A DNA stretch of 45,681 nt from Candidatus Woesearchaeota archaeon (GTDB taxonomy: Archaea; Nanobdellota; Nanobdellia; SCGC-AAA011-G17; GW2011-AR18): positions 1 through 45,681 of the forward strand of contig JAGVZM010000006.1 in NCBI GenBank assembly GCA_018302545.1, read 5' to 3'. Made by a program: the position numbers and the translations under genes. The notes below the pieces were generated by a model, which saw only the letters and a program-made list of their open reading frames with translations, had not been told where the DNA came from and ran no database searches. Position 1 is the stretch's first letter. The number at the start of each line of letters is the position of its first letter. Positions 1 through 8,326 of the stretch are shown piece after piece.

Positions 1-1277
1 CTTTTTATTTTTATATGTTTCTCTAATAGTTCTTTGGTATAATCTATTGTGTTTAGTGTGCTATGTGAAGTTTGCCTGTTTATTATTTCTTTTGTATATT
101 TTTTAAATGCTATTTTTTCCAAAAATATGTTTACATATTTTCTTTGCTTAAATTCTACAATATATTGTTTGTGTTTTCCTTTTCCTCTTGGTTCTCTTTC
201 ATATAATTTAGAAACAATTCCAATGTTTAAAAATAAATACATTAAGTCATTGGCTAATCCTTTTGATATCGTTCCTGCTGCAATCCTGTTTCCACTGTAT
301 TCCTTGGAGGTTTGAGACCCATCTCCATCAAAATATCCCTTTAAATATTCACAAATTTTTTCTTCCGATAAACTAAAAATTATTGAAGGTATTCGCTTAT
401 CAATGGCGGTTCTGCCGCAACCTATTTTTTTTAATGTAAGTGCTAATATTTTGTTTTTTATAGCTATTTGTGTAGAAAATCCTAATCCTTTTGTTTGTCT
501 TATGTATGGATTAATATTAAATAATTTTTTTGATAAACTAATCATATCCTCTTTTATCTTAGGGTTATCATTTGAAAAAACAACGCTTCCTGTATTTTCT
601 GTCCATCCTTCAGATGCATAATAACCTAAAAACCTACAAAAATCTTTACTTATTTCAAGGTTTACAGATAAAGTTTTGCTAGTTCCTTTTTTAATTTGTA
701 ATGTTTCTAAGTTTAGATTTTGATTTGCTTCAATTGTAAGTTTTTTATAAGAATTTATTGGAAGATTTGTATGTTGTTTTCCTTTTCTTAAATATTGATA
801 GATATCATTACTACAATCACATATTTCAGAAGCTTTTTTCCATCCTATTTTTTTTATTATTTGTTTTAAATCTTCTTCATAACCTTCTATTCTACAGTCT
901 TCATCTTTTAATAGCTCTAATAAATCTATATGTGTTGGTCCATTCTTAATTGTTGGTAACTTTTCAGGGATAATTATTTTATTTCCAATCTTTAATTCTT
1001 GACACTCGATTGGTAAAATTTTAAAATTCTTATGTGTGAATAAACTATGATCTGGTGTCACAGTTATTTTTCTACCCGTTCTTGTAATTACTTCCAATAG
1101 TTTTGTTCTTTGTGGATGTTTAACTAAAGCTATTAATTTTTTAAGTTTAAATTTCAAATCAAAGTCCATGGAGGGTATGTAAATCTTAGATAGGTCTTTT
1201 CCTTCTAAATCTTGTATTCTTACTCTTTTCATTATTCCACTTTCTGTGATTAAAACCTCTTCATTACCTCTAATTGA
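1..1277 (-). other. Intein 2 (partial, at least 425 aa, LAGLIDADG endonuclease) in the same ATPase
   Basis: Starts at residue 1070, just after extein GEVRS, with block A SIRGNEEVLI. Block B is VTPDHSLF (1047-1058). LAGLIDADG helices read FLGYYASEGW (near 605-635) and LKGYFDGDG (near 318-345). The splice-terminal blocks F and G lie beyond the left edge, so the C-junction cannot be checked. The uninterrupted family usually has Thr after GEVRS, so a Thr or Ser +1 residue is expected. The exact N-junction could be one residue earlier because two serines are adjacent, but block A spacing favours Ser 1070. Confidence 0.85.
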
Positions 1278-4200
1278 GCTTCTAACTTCTCCCACAATTA
1301 AAGCAGAATCTCCCATTCTTAAAGAAGTTCTTATTCCTTCGTCTGCTCCTAATTCAGATCCTGATTTTAATAAAGCGGATCTAACCTTCATTGGTTGAAT
1401 ATCATAACCTAATTTTGCTAATGGTTCTACTGGAATCTCTCTTGTATTATGAGCAACTACCCCTCCAGTTATAAAACTTTCATCTCCTGGAATGGATAAA
1501 TCGTAAACATAATCTTCAAAATCTTTTATTATTTCAATTGATCTTACTTGATCCCAATATAAATCTGATTTAGCTAAATTTTGTAAATTTTCTATTAATT
1601 TATTTTGTAATTTTGTTTGTTGTAACAGATTTCCTAGTTTTTCTCTACCTAAATTATTATTTCTTAAGATATAATCTCTGTAGTTAAAATTTGTTAAAAT
1701 TTGTTTAATCTCTTTTCTATCTTCTAAAACTAAAGGAATCACATCTCCTGAATCATGGGTTGAATTTTTTGAGCATAATTTTTCTAAAGATTTTAATTTG
1801 TAGTTTGGTAGAAATCCAACATTCTGTTCAAATAACCTGCAAAACTTAAGAGTACTTATTGAAGAAGGGTATGTTTTATCGCTTTCTCTAAATTTTCCTA
1901 TTCTTAAAATTATTCCTAAATTGAATAATAGGTTTTGTATGTCCTCTAATAATTTTCTTGAAGATAGGCTCATTGTTATTTCAGACTTAGCTACATGACC
2001 ATCTCCACTATACATCCCTTTTAAAACTTGAGAAATTTGCTTTTTAGATAGATTAAACATCCAGTTTGGAATTCTTTTTGTATAAGCATTTCCCCTTAAT
2101 TCGAAAACTTTTATCATTATCTCTTTTAATGTTTTTGAGTTTAACATCAAAGAAAATCCATCAGAGTGCATTTTTACATTAAAATTATATTTATTTGCAA
2201 GTTCATAAGCAAATTCTCTATTTTCTTCTTCAACAACTGATAGAAGAACCGAATTTTTGTCATAACACCCATCAGCTATCCATAATCCAAAGAAAGTTAG
2301 TAAATTATCATCTAACTTTAGTTTAATTGGTAATGCACCTCCATGATTGCCATGTTTGAATTTTGCATTTTCCAATGAAGAAGTATCATAACCTAAACAG
2401 GCCATATCTTTTATTATTTTTATTGGAATTATGCCTTCTCTAATCCACCTACACCTTAAAGATCTATTGTGTTTATGTTCTTTGCCTAATTGATGTATTT
2501 CAAATTTATTATTTTTTAAGAATTCTTTAACACAATCTCCAAAAATGTAACCGTTATCAAATTTTTCTAAATGGTCTAATAGAGATATTTCTTTTATTTC
2601 ATTTAAGTTTTCTGGTATTTTTCTTGTTGTTGCTATGAAATCTTTTTCTTTTATTTCATTTACTTTTATTTCTGAAATTTCTGCATTTTCTCTTAATCCA
2701 AACAACGAATGATCTCCTGTTACTTTTATTACTTTCCCCGTTCTTGTTGTTATTTTATAAATTGGTTTCTTTACTTTGTGTCTAATTAATTTTGTTGGTT
2801 TTGACCATTTTATTTTTCCTTTTTTATCCATGGAAAGAATTTCTATATTTTCATTGTTGCCAGATACTTCATGATTTGATAAAGAATACCAAAGACTATA
2901 AGTATCTAGATTATGGTCAACTAATTTCCCAATAGTTGTTCTTTCTATTTTATTTGCTTTTTTTATTAAAATCTCGGAATCTCCTGTTACACTATCTTCA
3001 ATTACAATTATTCTATATTTCCTCATAATCTCTACTAAAACAGAACCAATTAGACTAGTTTTACCTGATCCTCTAGTTCCAGCTATGAGTAAAGTTCTGG
3101 AACCATCAATAATAAAACTTAGTAGACCTGCTGCTAAATCATTAATCATACCACTTTTAATAAATAAAGGTAATGTCCAAGGTTTGTCTCTATGTCTTCT
3201 TATAGAAAATGCTAAGCCTGTTGGATTTAATGGTCTAGAGATTATAGCTACTCTTGCTCTTGCTTCTGGCAAGGTTAATTCTGTATCCAAAACTGGATTT
3301 GCTTCATCTAAAGGCCTAGCAGATATTAACCTAAATTTTGATGCCCAACTTTCAACATCTTCAGCTGAAGGAACTATGTTGGTTATACATTCATCATATT
3401 TTCCATGAACTAAAAAGATAGGTGTTGCTCCTGCAGGAGAATTTATTGCTATATCTTGAACTTCTGGGTCTAACAATAATGATTCTATTAAACCAAAACC
3501 AACAGTATACCTAACTAATATTTGTGCTAATTCTTCTATTTCTTTATACTCTAAAGGAATTCTTTTATGTTCTGATAATTCTGTTATTAAATCTCTGCCA
3601 ATATTAAAAAATGTCGTTCTCATTTTTTCTGGATCAATAAACTCTTCTGCTTTTGGTTGATGCTCTGCTAATACTTTTCTTGCTAATTCTAAAAGCTCGT
3701 ATTTATCTTCAGTTAATTGAAATTCTGGGGGGGTTATGTGATAAAGCGGTTTTATAGTATCTTTTGTGTTAAAAATTTGTATGTGTGTATTTTTATTTAA
3801 GGTGTAAGCATCAATTTCTTCTCCATCTAATGGGGGAGTAGCTGCTAATCTAGTATACATAAAATCTGGAGTTATTGTTGGATGGAATATTTGTTTATAC
3901 AAAGATCTTGATTCAATTTCGTATCCATCAATTTGATCTTTTACATTTTGAATTAGTTTTGTATTATATAGTAAAGAGTATATCTCTGTTAAGATAGATA
4001 AATAGGGTTGAACTTGTGTTTTATATTCTTCTGGAGGATTGTTTGATAAATTAATTTTTTCTTCTCTTATTAATCTTTTAGTTTCTACAAATGCTCCGAC
4101 AGGATCTGTTCTTAATAAATTTAGAACAACATATTGTAAACTTTGTATTCTTGAACTTACATCAGGCAATGGCCCGAAAACTTCTAAGGCTGCTTGTGTT

Positions 4201-4484
4201 AGAATACTTTTTTGTTTTATAAAGTGATTATATATTTGTGCAATTTCTAGGAGCATCTGTGTTTGATTGTATCCATATTCATATTTTTTCTTTTGATGAA
4301 AGGTTATTCTAGATACAGAGGGGGTTTGAGATAATTTTTCTACTATTGAAGACATTACTAATGCATCATCTTCTATAGAAGGAATTTTAGGATAAGATTC
4401 GTAATTTATGTGCATTATTTCTTCTGCACCTTCTTTTAGTACTTCATGCTCTCCTGGTTTTGTCTTTTTTTTGAATAATACCAT
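1..4484 (-). CDS. Type II/IV secretion (VirB11/archaellum-type) ATPase with two inteins, 3' end off the window
   Basis: Open in one frame from ATG at 4484 to the left edge (1494 complete codons, no stop). The N-extein (residues 1-497) has a helical N-terminal region and then the RecA-like core, with a Walker A GTRGSGKT around residues 468-476 (near 3060) and an Asp-box strand ending IVIED. After intein 1 the extein resumes with TREIPVEPLAKLGYDIQ and runs 56 residues through the Walker B-type strand ALIVGEVRS, where intein 2 begins. The family consists of hexameric cytoplasmic ATPases that power type IV pilus, archaellum or type II secretion assembly. FlaI/ArlI-like, PilB/TadA-like or KlbA-like cannot be told apart here. 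It is divergent from two coiled-coil genes that may belong to the same machine. The rest of the ATPase lies outside the window. The family call is confident, the subtype is not. Confidence 0.88.
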   Translation of the reverse strand, partial: MVLFKKKTKPGEHEVLKEGAEEIMHINYESYPKIPSIEDDALVMSSIVEKLSQTPSVSRITFHQKKKYEYGYNQTQMLLEIAQIYNHFIKQKSILTQAALEVFGPLPDVSSRIQSLQYVVLNLLRTDPVGAFVETKRLIREEKINLSNNPPEEYKTQVQPYLSILTEIYSLLYNTKLIQNVKDQIDGYEIESRSLYKQIFHPTITPDFMYTRLAATPPLDGEEIDAYTLNKNTHIQIFNTKDTIKPLYHITPPEFQLTEDKYELLELARKVLAEHQPKAEEFIDPEKMRTTFFNIGRDLITELSEHKRIPLEYKEIEELAQILVRYTVGFGLIESLLLDPEVQDIAINSPAGATPIFLVHGKYDECITNIVPSAEDVESWASKFRLISARPLDEANPVLDTELTLPEARARVAIISRPLNPTGLAFSIRRHRDKPWTLPLFIKSGMINDLAAGLLSFIIDGSRTLLIAGTRGSGKTSLIGSVLVEIMRKYRIIVIEDSVTGDSEILIKKANKIERTTIGKLVDHNLDTYSLWYSLSNHEVSGNNENIEILSMDKKGKIKWSKPTKLIRHKVKKPIYKITTRTGKVIKVTGDHSLFGLRENAEISEIKVNEIKEKDFIATTRKIPENLNEIKEISLLDHLEKFDNGYIFGDCVKEFLKNNKFEIHQLGKEHKHNRSLRCRWIREGIIPIKIIKDMACLGYDTSSLENAKFKHGNHGGALPIKLKLDDNLLTFFGLWIADGCYDKNSVLLSVVEEENREFAYELANKYNFNVKMHSDGFSLMLNSKTLKEIMIKVFELRGNAYTKRIPNWMFNLSKKQISQVLKGMYSGDGHVAKSEITMSLSSRKLLEDIQNLLFNLGIILRIGKFRESDKTYPSSISTLKFCRLFEQNVGFLPNYKLKSLEKLCSKNSTHDSGDVIPLVLEDRKEIKQILTNFNYRDYILRNNNLGREKLGNLLQQTKLQNKLIENLQNLAKSDLYWDQVRSIEIIKDFEDYVYDLSIPGDESFITGGVVAHNTREIPVEPLAKLGYDIQPMKVRSALLKSGSELGADEGIRTSLRMGDSALIVGEVRSSIRGNEEVLITESGIMKRVRIQDLEGKDLSKIYIPSMDFDLKFKLKKLIALVKHPQRTKLLEVITRTGRKITVTPDHSLFTHKNFKILPIECQELKIGNKIIIPEKLPTIKNGPTHIDLLELLKDEDCRIEGYEEDLKQIIKKIGWKKASEICDCSNDIYQYLRKGKQHTNLPINSYKKLTIEANQNLNLETLQIKKGTSKTLSVNLEISKDFCRFLGYYASEGWTENTGSVVFSNDNPKIKEDMISLSKKLFNINPYIRQTKGLGFSTQIAIKNKILALTLKKIGCGRTAIDKRIPSIIFSLSEEKICEYLKGYFDGDGSQTSKEYSGNRIAAGTISKGLANDLMYLFLNIGIVSKLYEREPRGKGKHKQYIVEFKQRKYVNIFLEKIAFKKYTKEIINRQTSHSTLNTIDYTKELLEKHIKIK
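1446..2993 (-). other. Intein 1 (complete, 516 aa, LAGLIDADG endonuclease) in the secretion ATPase
   Basis: Residues 498-1013 of the ATPase reading. Block A starts with Ser1 (SVTGDSEILI) directly after extein IVIED. Block B is VTGDHSLF (2709-2720). The two LAGLIDADG helices read FFGLWIADG (near 2270-2295) and GMYSGDG (near 1998-2016), both with acidic residues kept. Block F/G reads YDLSIPGDESF then GGVVAHN, ending in His-Asn with Thr as the +1 extein residue. Removing it rejoins IED to TREIPVE, the expected uninterrupted family sequence. All splice-junction residues are present, so it is probably splicing-competent with a possibly active homing endonuclease. Activity itself is inferred. Confidence 0.9.
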
Positions 4485-4539
4485 AACTAGTTTTATATAC
4501 TACTTATTTTATTATAAATTTATTGGAAACAGAATAAAA
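4485..4539. promoter_or_regulatory. Divergent promoter region between secretion ATPase and coiled-coil gene
   Basis: A 55-base gap separates the two divergent starts. On the plus strand TTTATATAC (4492-4500) and ATTATAAATT (4511-4520) are TATA-like. The second lies about 25 bases before the ATG at 4540, which fits a leaderless archaeal promoter. The shared gap suggests coordinated expression of ATPase and coiled-coil genes, which is inference. Confidence 0.4.
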
Positions 4540-4905
4540 ATGGTGCAAGAACAAAGTTATTCTCCTGAAGAAATGTTATTTGATTTGACTAATAGAGTGA
4601 GAAGCCTAGAGGGGAAATATAATTTATTAAGAGATCGGGTTTTGATAATTAATAATAATATGATTGAAGAGTATAAAAGAATGATGTCTGAAGTTAAAGC
4701 TATTAATGAAGATCTTAGAGAAATAAAAGATGATATGTTTAAGTTGAGAGAGAGTATTAGGCATTTAATAAAAGAAACAGAATTATTTGCTAAAAGAGAT
4801 GATGTCCAATTTTTGGAAAAGTATATTAATTTATGGAACCCTATGAAGTTTGTTACTGAAGCAGATGTAATTAGATTAATAGAAGGAAAAAGAAGAAATA
4901 AATAA
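4540..4905 (+). CDS. Coiled-coil protein, possibly FlaC/FlaD-like accessory of the secretion system
   Basis: 121 residues from the ATG at 4540. An upstream in-frame ATG at 4408 lies inside the opposite ATPase gene and before the TATA boxes, so it is unlikely. The protein is almost entirely heptad-rich helix (about residues 10-90), followed by a short conserved-looking tail with YINLWNPMKFVT near residues 97-108. That tail recalls the C-terminal part of archaellum accessory proteins of the FlaC/D/E type, but this is memory-based. No membrane segment or signal peptide is seen. The next gene starts three bases after its stop, so the two are probably co-transcribed. Its position beside the ATPase suggests a cytosolic or membrane-peripheral partner of the pilus/archaellum motor. 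Confidence 0.6.
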   Translation: MVQEQSYSPEEMLFDLTNRVRSLEGKYNLLRDRVLIINNNMIEEYKRMMSEVKAINEDLREIKDDMFKLRESIRHLIKETELFAKRDDVQFLEKYINLWNPMKFVTEADVIRLIEGKRRNK

Positions 4906-4908
4906 AAA

Positions 4909-5502
4909 ATGATTAATGAAAACATAAAACAAATAAAAGCAGGTGTTGCGGGAGATATAGATGATGTACCTGCTCCTTCTCCAGATAATACTGAAAGTTC
5001 TTCACAAAATCAAATGCCTATGGAACATGATTCTTTACCTGAGACTAGTTATTCTAGTGAACTAGGAGACACTAGTGGAGGGGGAATTAATTATAGTGCA
5101 CCACAAACTCAAGATACAGGTGGACAAGGTTATTACCCTACTGAGCAATATAGTGGGGGGCAAATAGATACAGAATTTATTCATCAAGTAGTTGAACAAA
5201 TAATTAGTGAGAAATGGGATGAGACTCTGGGAAAAATAGGTAATATTGCTGTATGGAAAGAGAAGACTAATAATGATCTTCTTTCCATTAAGCAAGAAAT
5301 AATAAGAGTCCAAGAAAGATTTGAAAATTTACAGAGCGCCGTTTTAGGAAGGGTTAAAGATTATGATCAAAGTGTTAAAAGTATACATACAGAGATGAAA
5401 GCTTTAGAAAAAGTATTTGAAAAGATTTTAGAACCTTTAACAAGCAACATAAAGGAATTAGATAGTATTACTAATGAATTAAAGAAACATCATAAAAAAT
5501 AA
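4909..5502 (+). CDS. Coiled-coil protein with disordered N-terminus, probable partner of the preceding gene
   Basis: 197 residues. Residues 1-90 are low-complexity and polar (Ser, Gly, Gln, Tyr, Pro), likely disordered, with a QGYYPTEQYSGGQ stretch. Residues about 90-197 form a long coiled coil ending in a Lys/His-rich tail. There is no signal peptide or membrane segment. It lies immediately downstream of another coiled-coil gene in an apparent operon. Proteins of this shape occur beside secretion ATPases in DPANN archaea, but no catalytic motif is present and the function is unassigned. Its end abuts the convergent membrane-protein operon (stop at 5502, the opposite stop begins at 5503). Confidence 0.6.
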   Translation: MINENIKQIKAGVAGDIDDVPAPSPDNTESSSQNQMPMEHDSLPETSYSSELGDTSGGGINYSAPQTQDTGGQGYYPTEQYSGGQIDTEFIHQVVEQIISEKWDETLGKIGNIAVWKEKTNNDLLSIKQEIIRVQERFENLQSAVLGRVKDYDQSVKSIHTEMKALEKVFEKILEPLTSNIKELDSITNELKKHHKK

Positions 5503-6048
5503 TTATACTTTGTCTACCAATAATTTAATTGAAATTGCAGCAATAACTAATATAATTAAAGCACCTAGGACTCTTGGGTGAACTATTGTAGAGATTACTT
5601 GAGACCTAACGTCCTGTGCTCCTCTTTCTACACTATCTCCAGAAGAAGTATCCTCATCAAAGGGAGTAACTTCAGGTTCGAATACTACAACTAAACCAAT
5701 TAATATTACAATTAAAATAACTACATAAATTGTAATATGACCCCCAATAGTAGTCCAGATCTCCTCATTTTTTAGTCCTAACCAAGAATACATCCCAAAT
5801 ATAATAGCTAATATAAGTATTACAAATACTAGCCAAGGAGTAATTGCTGCCACTACTAAAGTTAGTTTTCCTGCAAATACTGCAACAGCAGCTATACAAA
5901 CTGCTGCTAAAAAGTTTAAGGCTGCAGTTTTTTCATCTCCAAATAATTTTGTTTTAGTTAATAGAGAATATATTATTACAAAGATTAATAAAAAAACAAA
6001 GATTGGAGTGATAAGAGATAATAAAGAGGTGTCTAAAACGGTTGCCAT
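5503..6048 (-). CDS. Membrane protein, third of three tandem paralogues
   Basis: 181 residues with five or so hydrophobic segments. The N-terminal half shares the pattern of its two upstream neighbours: a short amphipathic start, a helix FVFLLIFVIIYSLLTKTKLFG, and a following helical pair. A charged acidic loop (about residues 125-145, EPEVTPFDEDTSSGDS) precedes a last C-terminal helix. GGAGG lies 10 bases before the ATG, inside the end of the upstream gene, so translation is coupled in an operon. No known enzyme or transporter motif is visible. Most likely a DPANN-specific membrane protein. Confidence 0.7.
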   Translation of the reverse strand: MATVLDTSLLSLITPIFVFLLIFVIIYSLLTKTKLFGDEKTAALNFLAAVCIAAVAVFAGKLTLVVAAITPWLVFVILILAIIFGMYSWLGLKNEEIWTTIGGHITIYVVILIVILIGLVVVFEPEVTPFDEDTSSGDSVERGAQDVRSQVISTIVHPRVLGALIILVIAAISIKLLVDKV

Positions 6049-6603
6049 TTATTTTCCTCCAAACTCCTTTGCTAATTTTTCAAGGAAACTTTCAGTTTTT
6101 GGTTTATCTGGATTTTTGGTTACAACTCCAATTACAATTAATAGGATAACTAGAGGAACCCCTATAGCAATTATGGCTTCTTTATCTTGGGAAGTTAGTC
6201 CTAATCCCCCAAATGGAGAAGGCGATGCTGTTAATGCATAGATAATAGCAATTATTATAAAAATCACAGCTACTCCTAATACATTCCCTTTTAAGCCTGA
6301 GAATTCTTTTCCTGCAAGCATAGCAATCAATAAAAGACCCATTAATACCACAACCATAATCATCGCTACTCTTGGAAGGAATAGATTAAGCAACTCTACA
6401 AGTTCAGTTTGCACTACTATTAGAAGACCTACTACTGTAGAAACAATTACATTAATGTTTGTTTTTCCTTGACCAAATATCTGAGTTTTTTCTAGTATCG
6501 CAAAGACTATTGAGAATATAAGTAAGAAAGGTAATAATACATCGAATACTCCTATGTCAACTAAATAGTCTATAGAGTTTCCAAGATTGAGTGAGGTTGC
6601 CAT
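6049..6603 (-). CDS. Membrane protein, second of three tandem paralogues
   Basis: 184 residues, about five hydrophobic segments. The conserved N-terminal pattern is VFDVLLPFLLIFSIVFAILE, then KTQIFGQGKTN, which closely matches the first paralogue. Its ATG overlaps the stop codon of the upstream gene by one base (TAATG), and a GGAGG lies about 13 bases upstream. The C-terminus ends in a short Lys/Glu-rich cytoplasmic tail. Function unknown; the three genes are presumably products of duplication and may form a hetero-oligomeric membrane complex (inference). Confidence 0.7.
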   Translation of the reverse strand: MATSLNLGNSIDYLVDIGVFDVLLPFLLIFSIVFAILEKTQIFGQGKTNINVIVSTVVGLLIVVQTELVELLNLFLPRVAMIMVVVLMGLLLIAMLAGKEFSGLKGNVLGVAVIFIIIAIIYALTASPSPFGGLGLTSQDKEAIIAIGVPLVILLIVIGVVTKNPDKPKTESFLEKLAKEFGGK

Positions 6604-7172
6604 TACTCTTTTTTTCCTCCTGATGTGCTTTTAGTTATATAATAAATTGCAAGTATTGCAACTAATAAAAATATGATAGACATTACAATTGGTCCTGAAA
6701 AGTTATTTATTACATAAGTTAAAAGATAATCTAACCAAGTTTGACCACTTTCTAAAGTTAGAGAATTTAATATAATTAAAATTAAGATGATCATCGAGAT
6801 TATAACAAAAGCAAGAGTAACTTTGGGATAATCTTCTTTGAATTTGAATTCTTTTGAGCCCATGAATATACCAATCATCATTAAGAAAGCTACAAATGCA
6901 ACAATGATTAGAACAACATTTGGAAGTGCTGAATTAATTGCTGAAACAACTTTGTTTGTTGCTACAACAAGCATTGCTATAACAAAAGCAACAATTGTGT
7001 TTAATTCTTTTTTTGGTGCTTCTTTATCTTCTCCTATTTTTTCTGTTCCTAAAATTTTTGTCTTTTCTAAGATAGCAAATATTAAGGCAAAGACCAATAG
7101 AAATGGCAAAACAACATCAAATAAACCAAACTCTCTTAGAAACTCGATTGCGTTTTGTAACGGAGTGGTCAT
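6603..7172 (-). CDS. Membrane protein, first of three tandem paralogues
   Basis: 189 residues. It shares with the next gene the pattern LFDVVLPFLLVFALIFAILE followed by KTKILGTEK, but here the loop after it is longer and charged (GEDKEAPKKELN). About five membrane segments follow, then a Lys-rich tail. It is the first gene of the minus-strand operon (7172 down to 5503) with overlapping or touching junctions. The start is ATG at 7172; TATA-like sequence (ATAGTAATTAT region, near 7190-7205) lies upstream. No functional motif is recognised. Confidence 0.7.
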   Translation of the reverse strand: MTTPLQNAIEFLREFGLFDVVLPFLLVFALIFAILEKTKILGTEKIGEDKEAPKKELNTIVAFVIAMLVVATNKVVSAINSALPNVVLIIVAFVAFLMMIGIFMGSKEFKFKEDYPKVTLAFVIISMIILILIILNSLTLESGQTWLDYLLTYVINNFSGPIVMSIIFLLVAILAIYYITKSTSGGKKE

Positions 7173-7225
7173 AAAGTTAAAAGTGAGATAATTACTATAT
7201 AAGCATTTTGGTTAAAAAAAGAAAA

Positions 7226-7516
7226 TTAGTATTCTTCAATCGCTTCTGCTGTTTCTTCTGCCACTTCTTCAGAAGGCAAAGCAGATTTAGAAACTATCAT
7301 TATATCTCCAACTGCTTTTACAAGTTGATGAGGAATGGTAACTCCTCTTGCTCCAGATAAAACTCTTGAAAGCTGAGAATTTTTTGTTGCCTTAACACGC
7401 CAACCATAAACTTTACTTCCTTGGAATATTGCTTCTTCTACATCTCCATAATAATGACCATCGTCTGTAAAAATACGCATCCCAAAAACATCAGTTACTT
7501 TTCTTGATTTTAACAT
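7226..7516 (-). CDS. PRC-barrel domain protein
   Basis: 96 residues covering one small beta-barrel of the PRC type: VTDVFGMRIFTDDGHYYGDV at the start, then YGWRVKATKN and GVTIPHQLVKAVGDIMIV. The C-terminus is an acidic Glu/Ala tail. PRC-barrel proteins of this size are common in archaea and are thought to act in RNA processing or as ligand/protein-binding modules. No partner is evident. GGTGG eight bases before the ATG serves as ribosome binding site. A second, separate PRC-barrel gene lies at 26023-26280. Confidence 0.8.
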   Translation of the reverse strand: MLKSRKVTDVFGMRIFTDDGHYYGDVEEAIFQGSKVYGWRVKATKNSQLSRVLSGARGVTIPHQLVKAVGDIMIVSKSALPSEEVAEETAEAIEEY

Positions 7517-7578
7517 TATAAACCACCTAACTATTTTTTGGAATACATTTTTAAGTTTATATATTTTTCCATTCTATT
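7517..7578. promoter_or_regulatory. Divergent promoter between PRC-barrel and TraB genes
   Basis: A TATA box, TTTATATATT (7556-7565), lies 14-23 bases before the plus-strand ATG at 7579, giving an essentially leaderless transcript. Read on the minus strand the same TATATA could serve the PRC-barrel gene with a leader carrying GGTGG. The dual use is inference. Confidence 0.4.
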
Positions 7579-8247
7579 ATGCGGAGATTCAAAAATCTAG
7601 TTTTAGTCGGGACATCACATATAGCTAAACAGAGTTTAATTGAAGTAGAAGAAGTAATAACTAAAGAAAATCCTGATGTTGTTGCTTTGGAGTTGGATAA
7701 ACAAAGGTTTTATGCTTTAATTAGAAAAGAAAAAGGAAAACTTAAGTTACAACATATAAAAAATATTGGTTTTAAAGGTTATTTGTTTGCAAAAGTAGGA
7801 GAGTTTGTTGAAAGAAAACTCGGAGAAAGAGTAGGGGTTAGCCCTGGGGAAGAGATGTTAAAGGCTGCAGAGTTAGCTAGTAAACAAGGTTGTAAAATTG
7901 CTTTGATTGATCAAAAAATAGAGATTACTTTGAAAAACTTTTCTAAAGAATTAACTTGGAGAGAGAAATTTAACTTTATTGTAGATATTTTTAAGGGGGT
8001 ATTTAGTAAGAAACATAGAATTAAAATTGATTTAAGTAAAGTCCCTGATCAAGAATTTATTAATAAAATGTTAAAACAAGTTAAAGATAGATATCCTAAT
8101 TTTTACAAAGTATTGGTTACTGATAGAAATAAATATATGGCTGCAAAGTTGTCTAATTTGATTCCTAATTTTAATAAAATAGTTGCTGTTGTTGGCGCAG
8201 GCCATGAAGATGAGATCATAGAAGAGATTAAGATATTGTTAAAATAA
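7579..8247 (+). CDS. TraB/PrgY-family protein, soluble form
   Basis: 222 residues. The N-terminus has the TraB signature GTSHIAKQS followed by PDVVALELDKQRFYAL. The C-terminus has VVAVVGAGHEDEI, the second conserved motif of the TraB/PrgY fold, related to TIKI/GumN metalloprotease-like proteins. Many archaeal TraB proteins are longer and carry several C-terminal membrane helices; this one stops after the soluble domain. The substrate is unknown; some family members process or inhibit peptide pheromones. It stands alone, flanked by a hairpin just after its stop. The family call is confident, function is not. Confidence 0.8.
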   Translation: MRRFKNLVLVGTSHIAKQSLIEVEEVITKENPDVVALELDKQRFYALIRKEKGKLKLQHIKNIGFKGYLFAKVGEFVERKLGERVGVSPGEEMLKAAELASKQGCKIALIDQKIEITLKNFSKELTWREKFNFIVDIFKGVFSKKHRIKIDLSKVPDQEFINKMLKQVKDRYPNFYKVLVTDRNKYMAAKLSNLIPNFNKIVAVVGAGHEDEIIEEIKILLK

Positions 8248-8249
8248 TG

Positions 8250-8266
8250 ATTGTTCGGTGAACGAT
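8250..8266. repeat. GTTCGGTGAAC hairpin, same motif as the 19.8-19.9 kb cluster
   Basis: ATTGTTCGGTGAACGAT forms a 7-bp stem (one G-U) with a GGT loop, starting two bases after the TraB stop codon. It could be a terminator-like or protein-binding element. The core GTTCGGTGAAC recurs exactly near 19793-19803. Confidence 0.45.
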
Positions 8267-8326
8267 AGTTTCAATTTAGATTAGAGTCTTGGCTAAGTTT
8301 ATATTCTTTTTTAACCATTAAATTTT

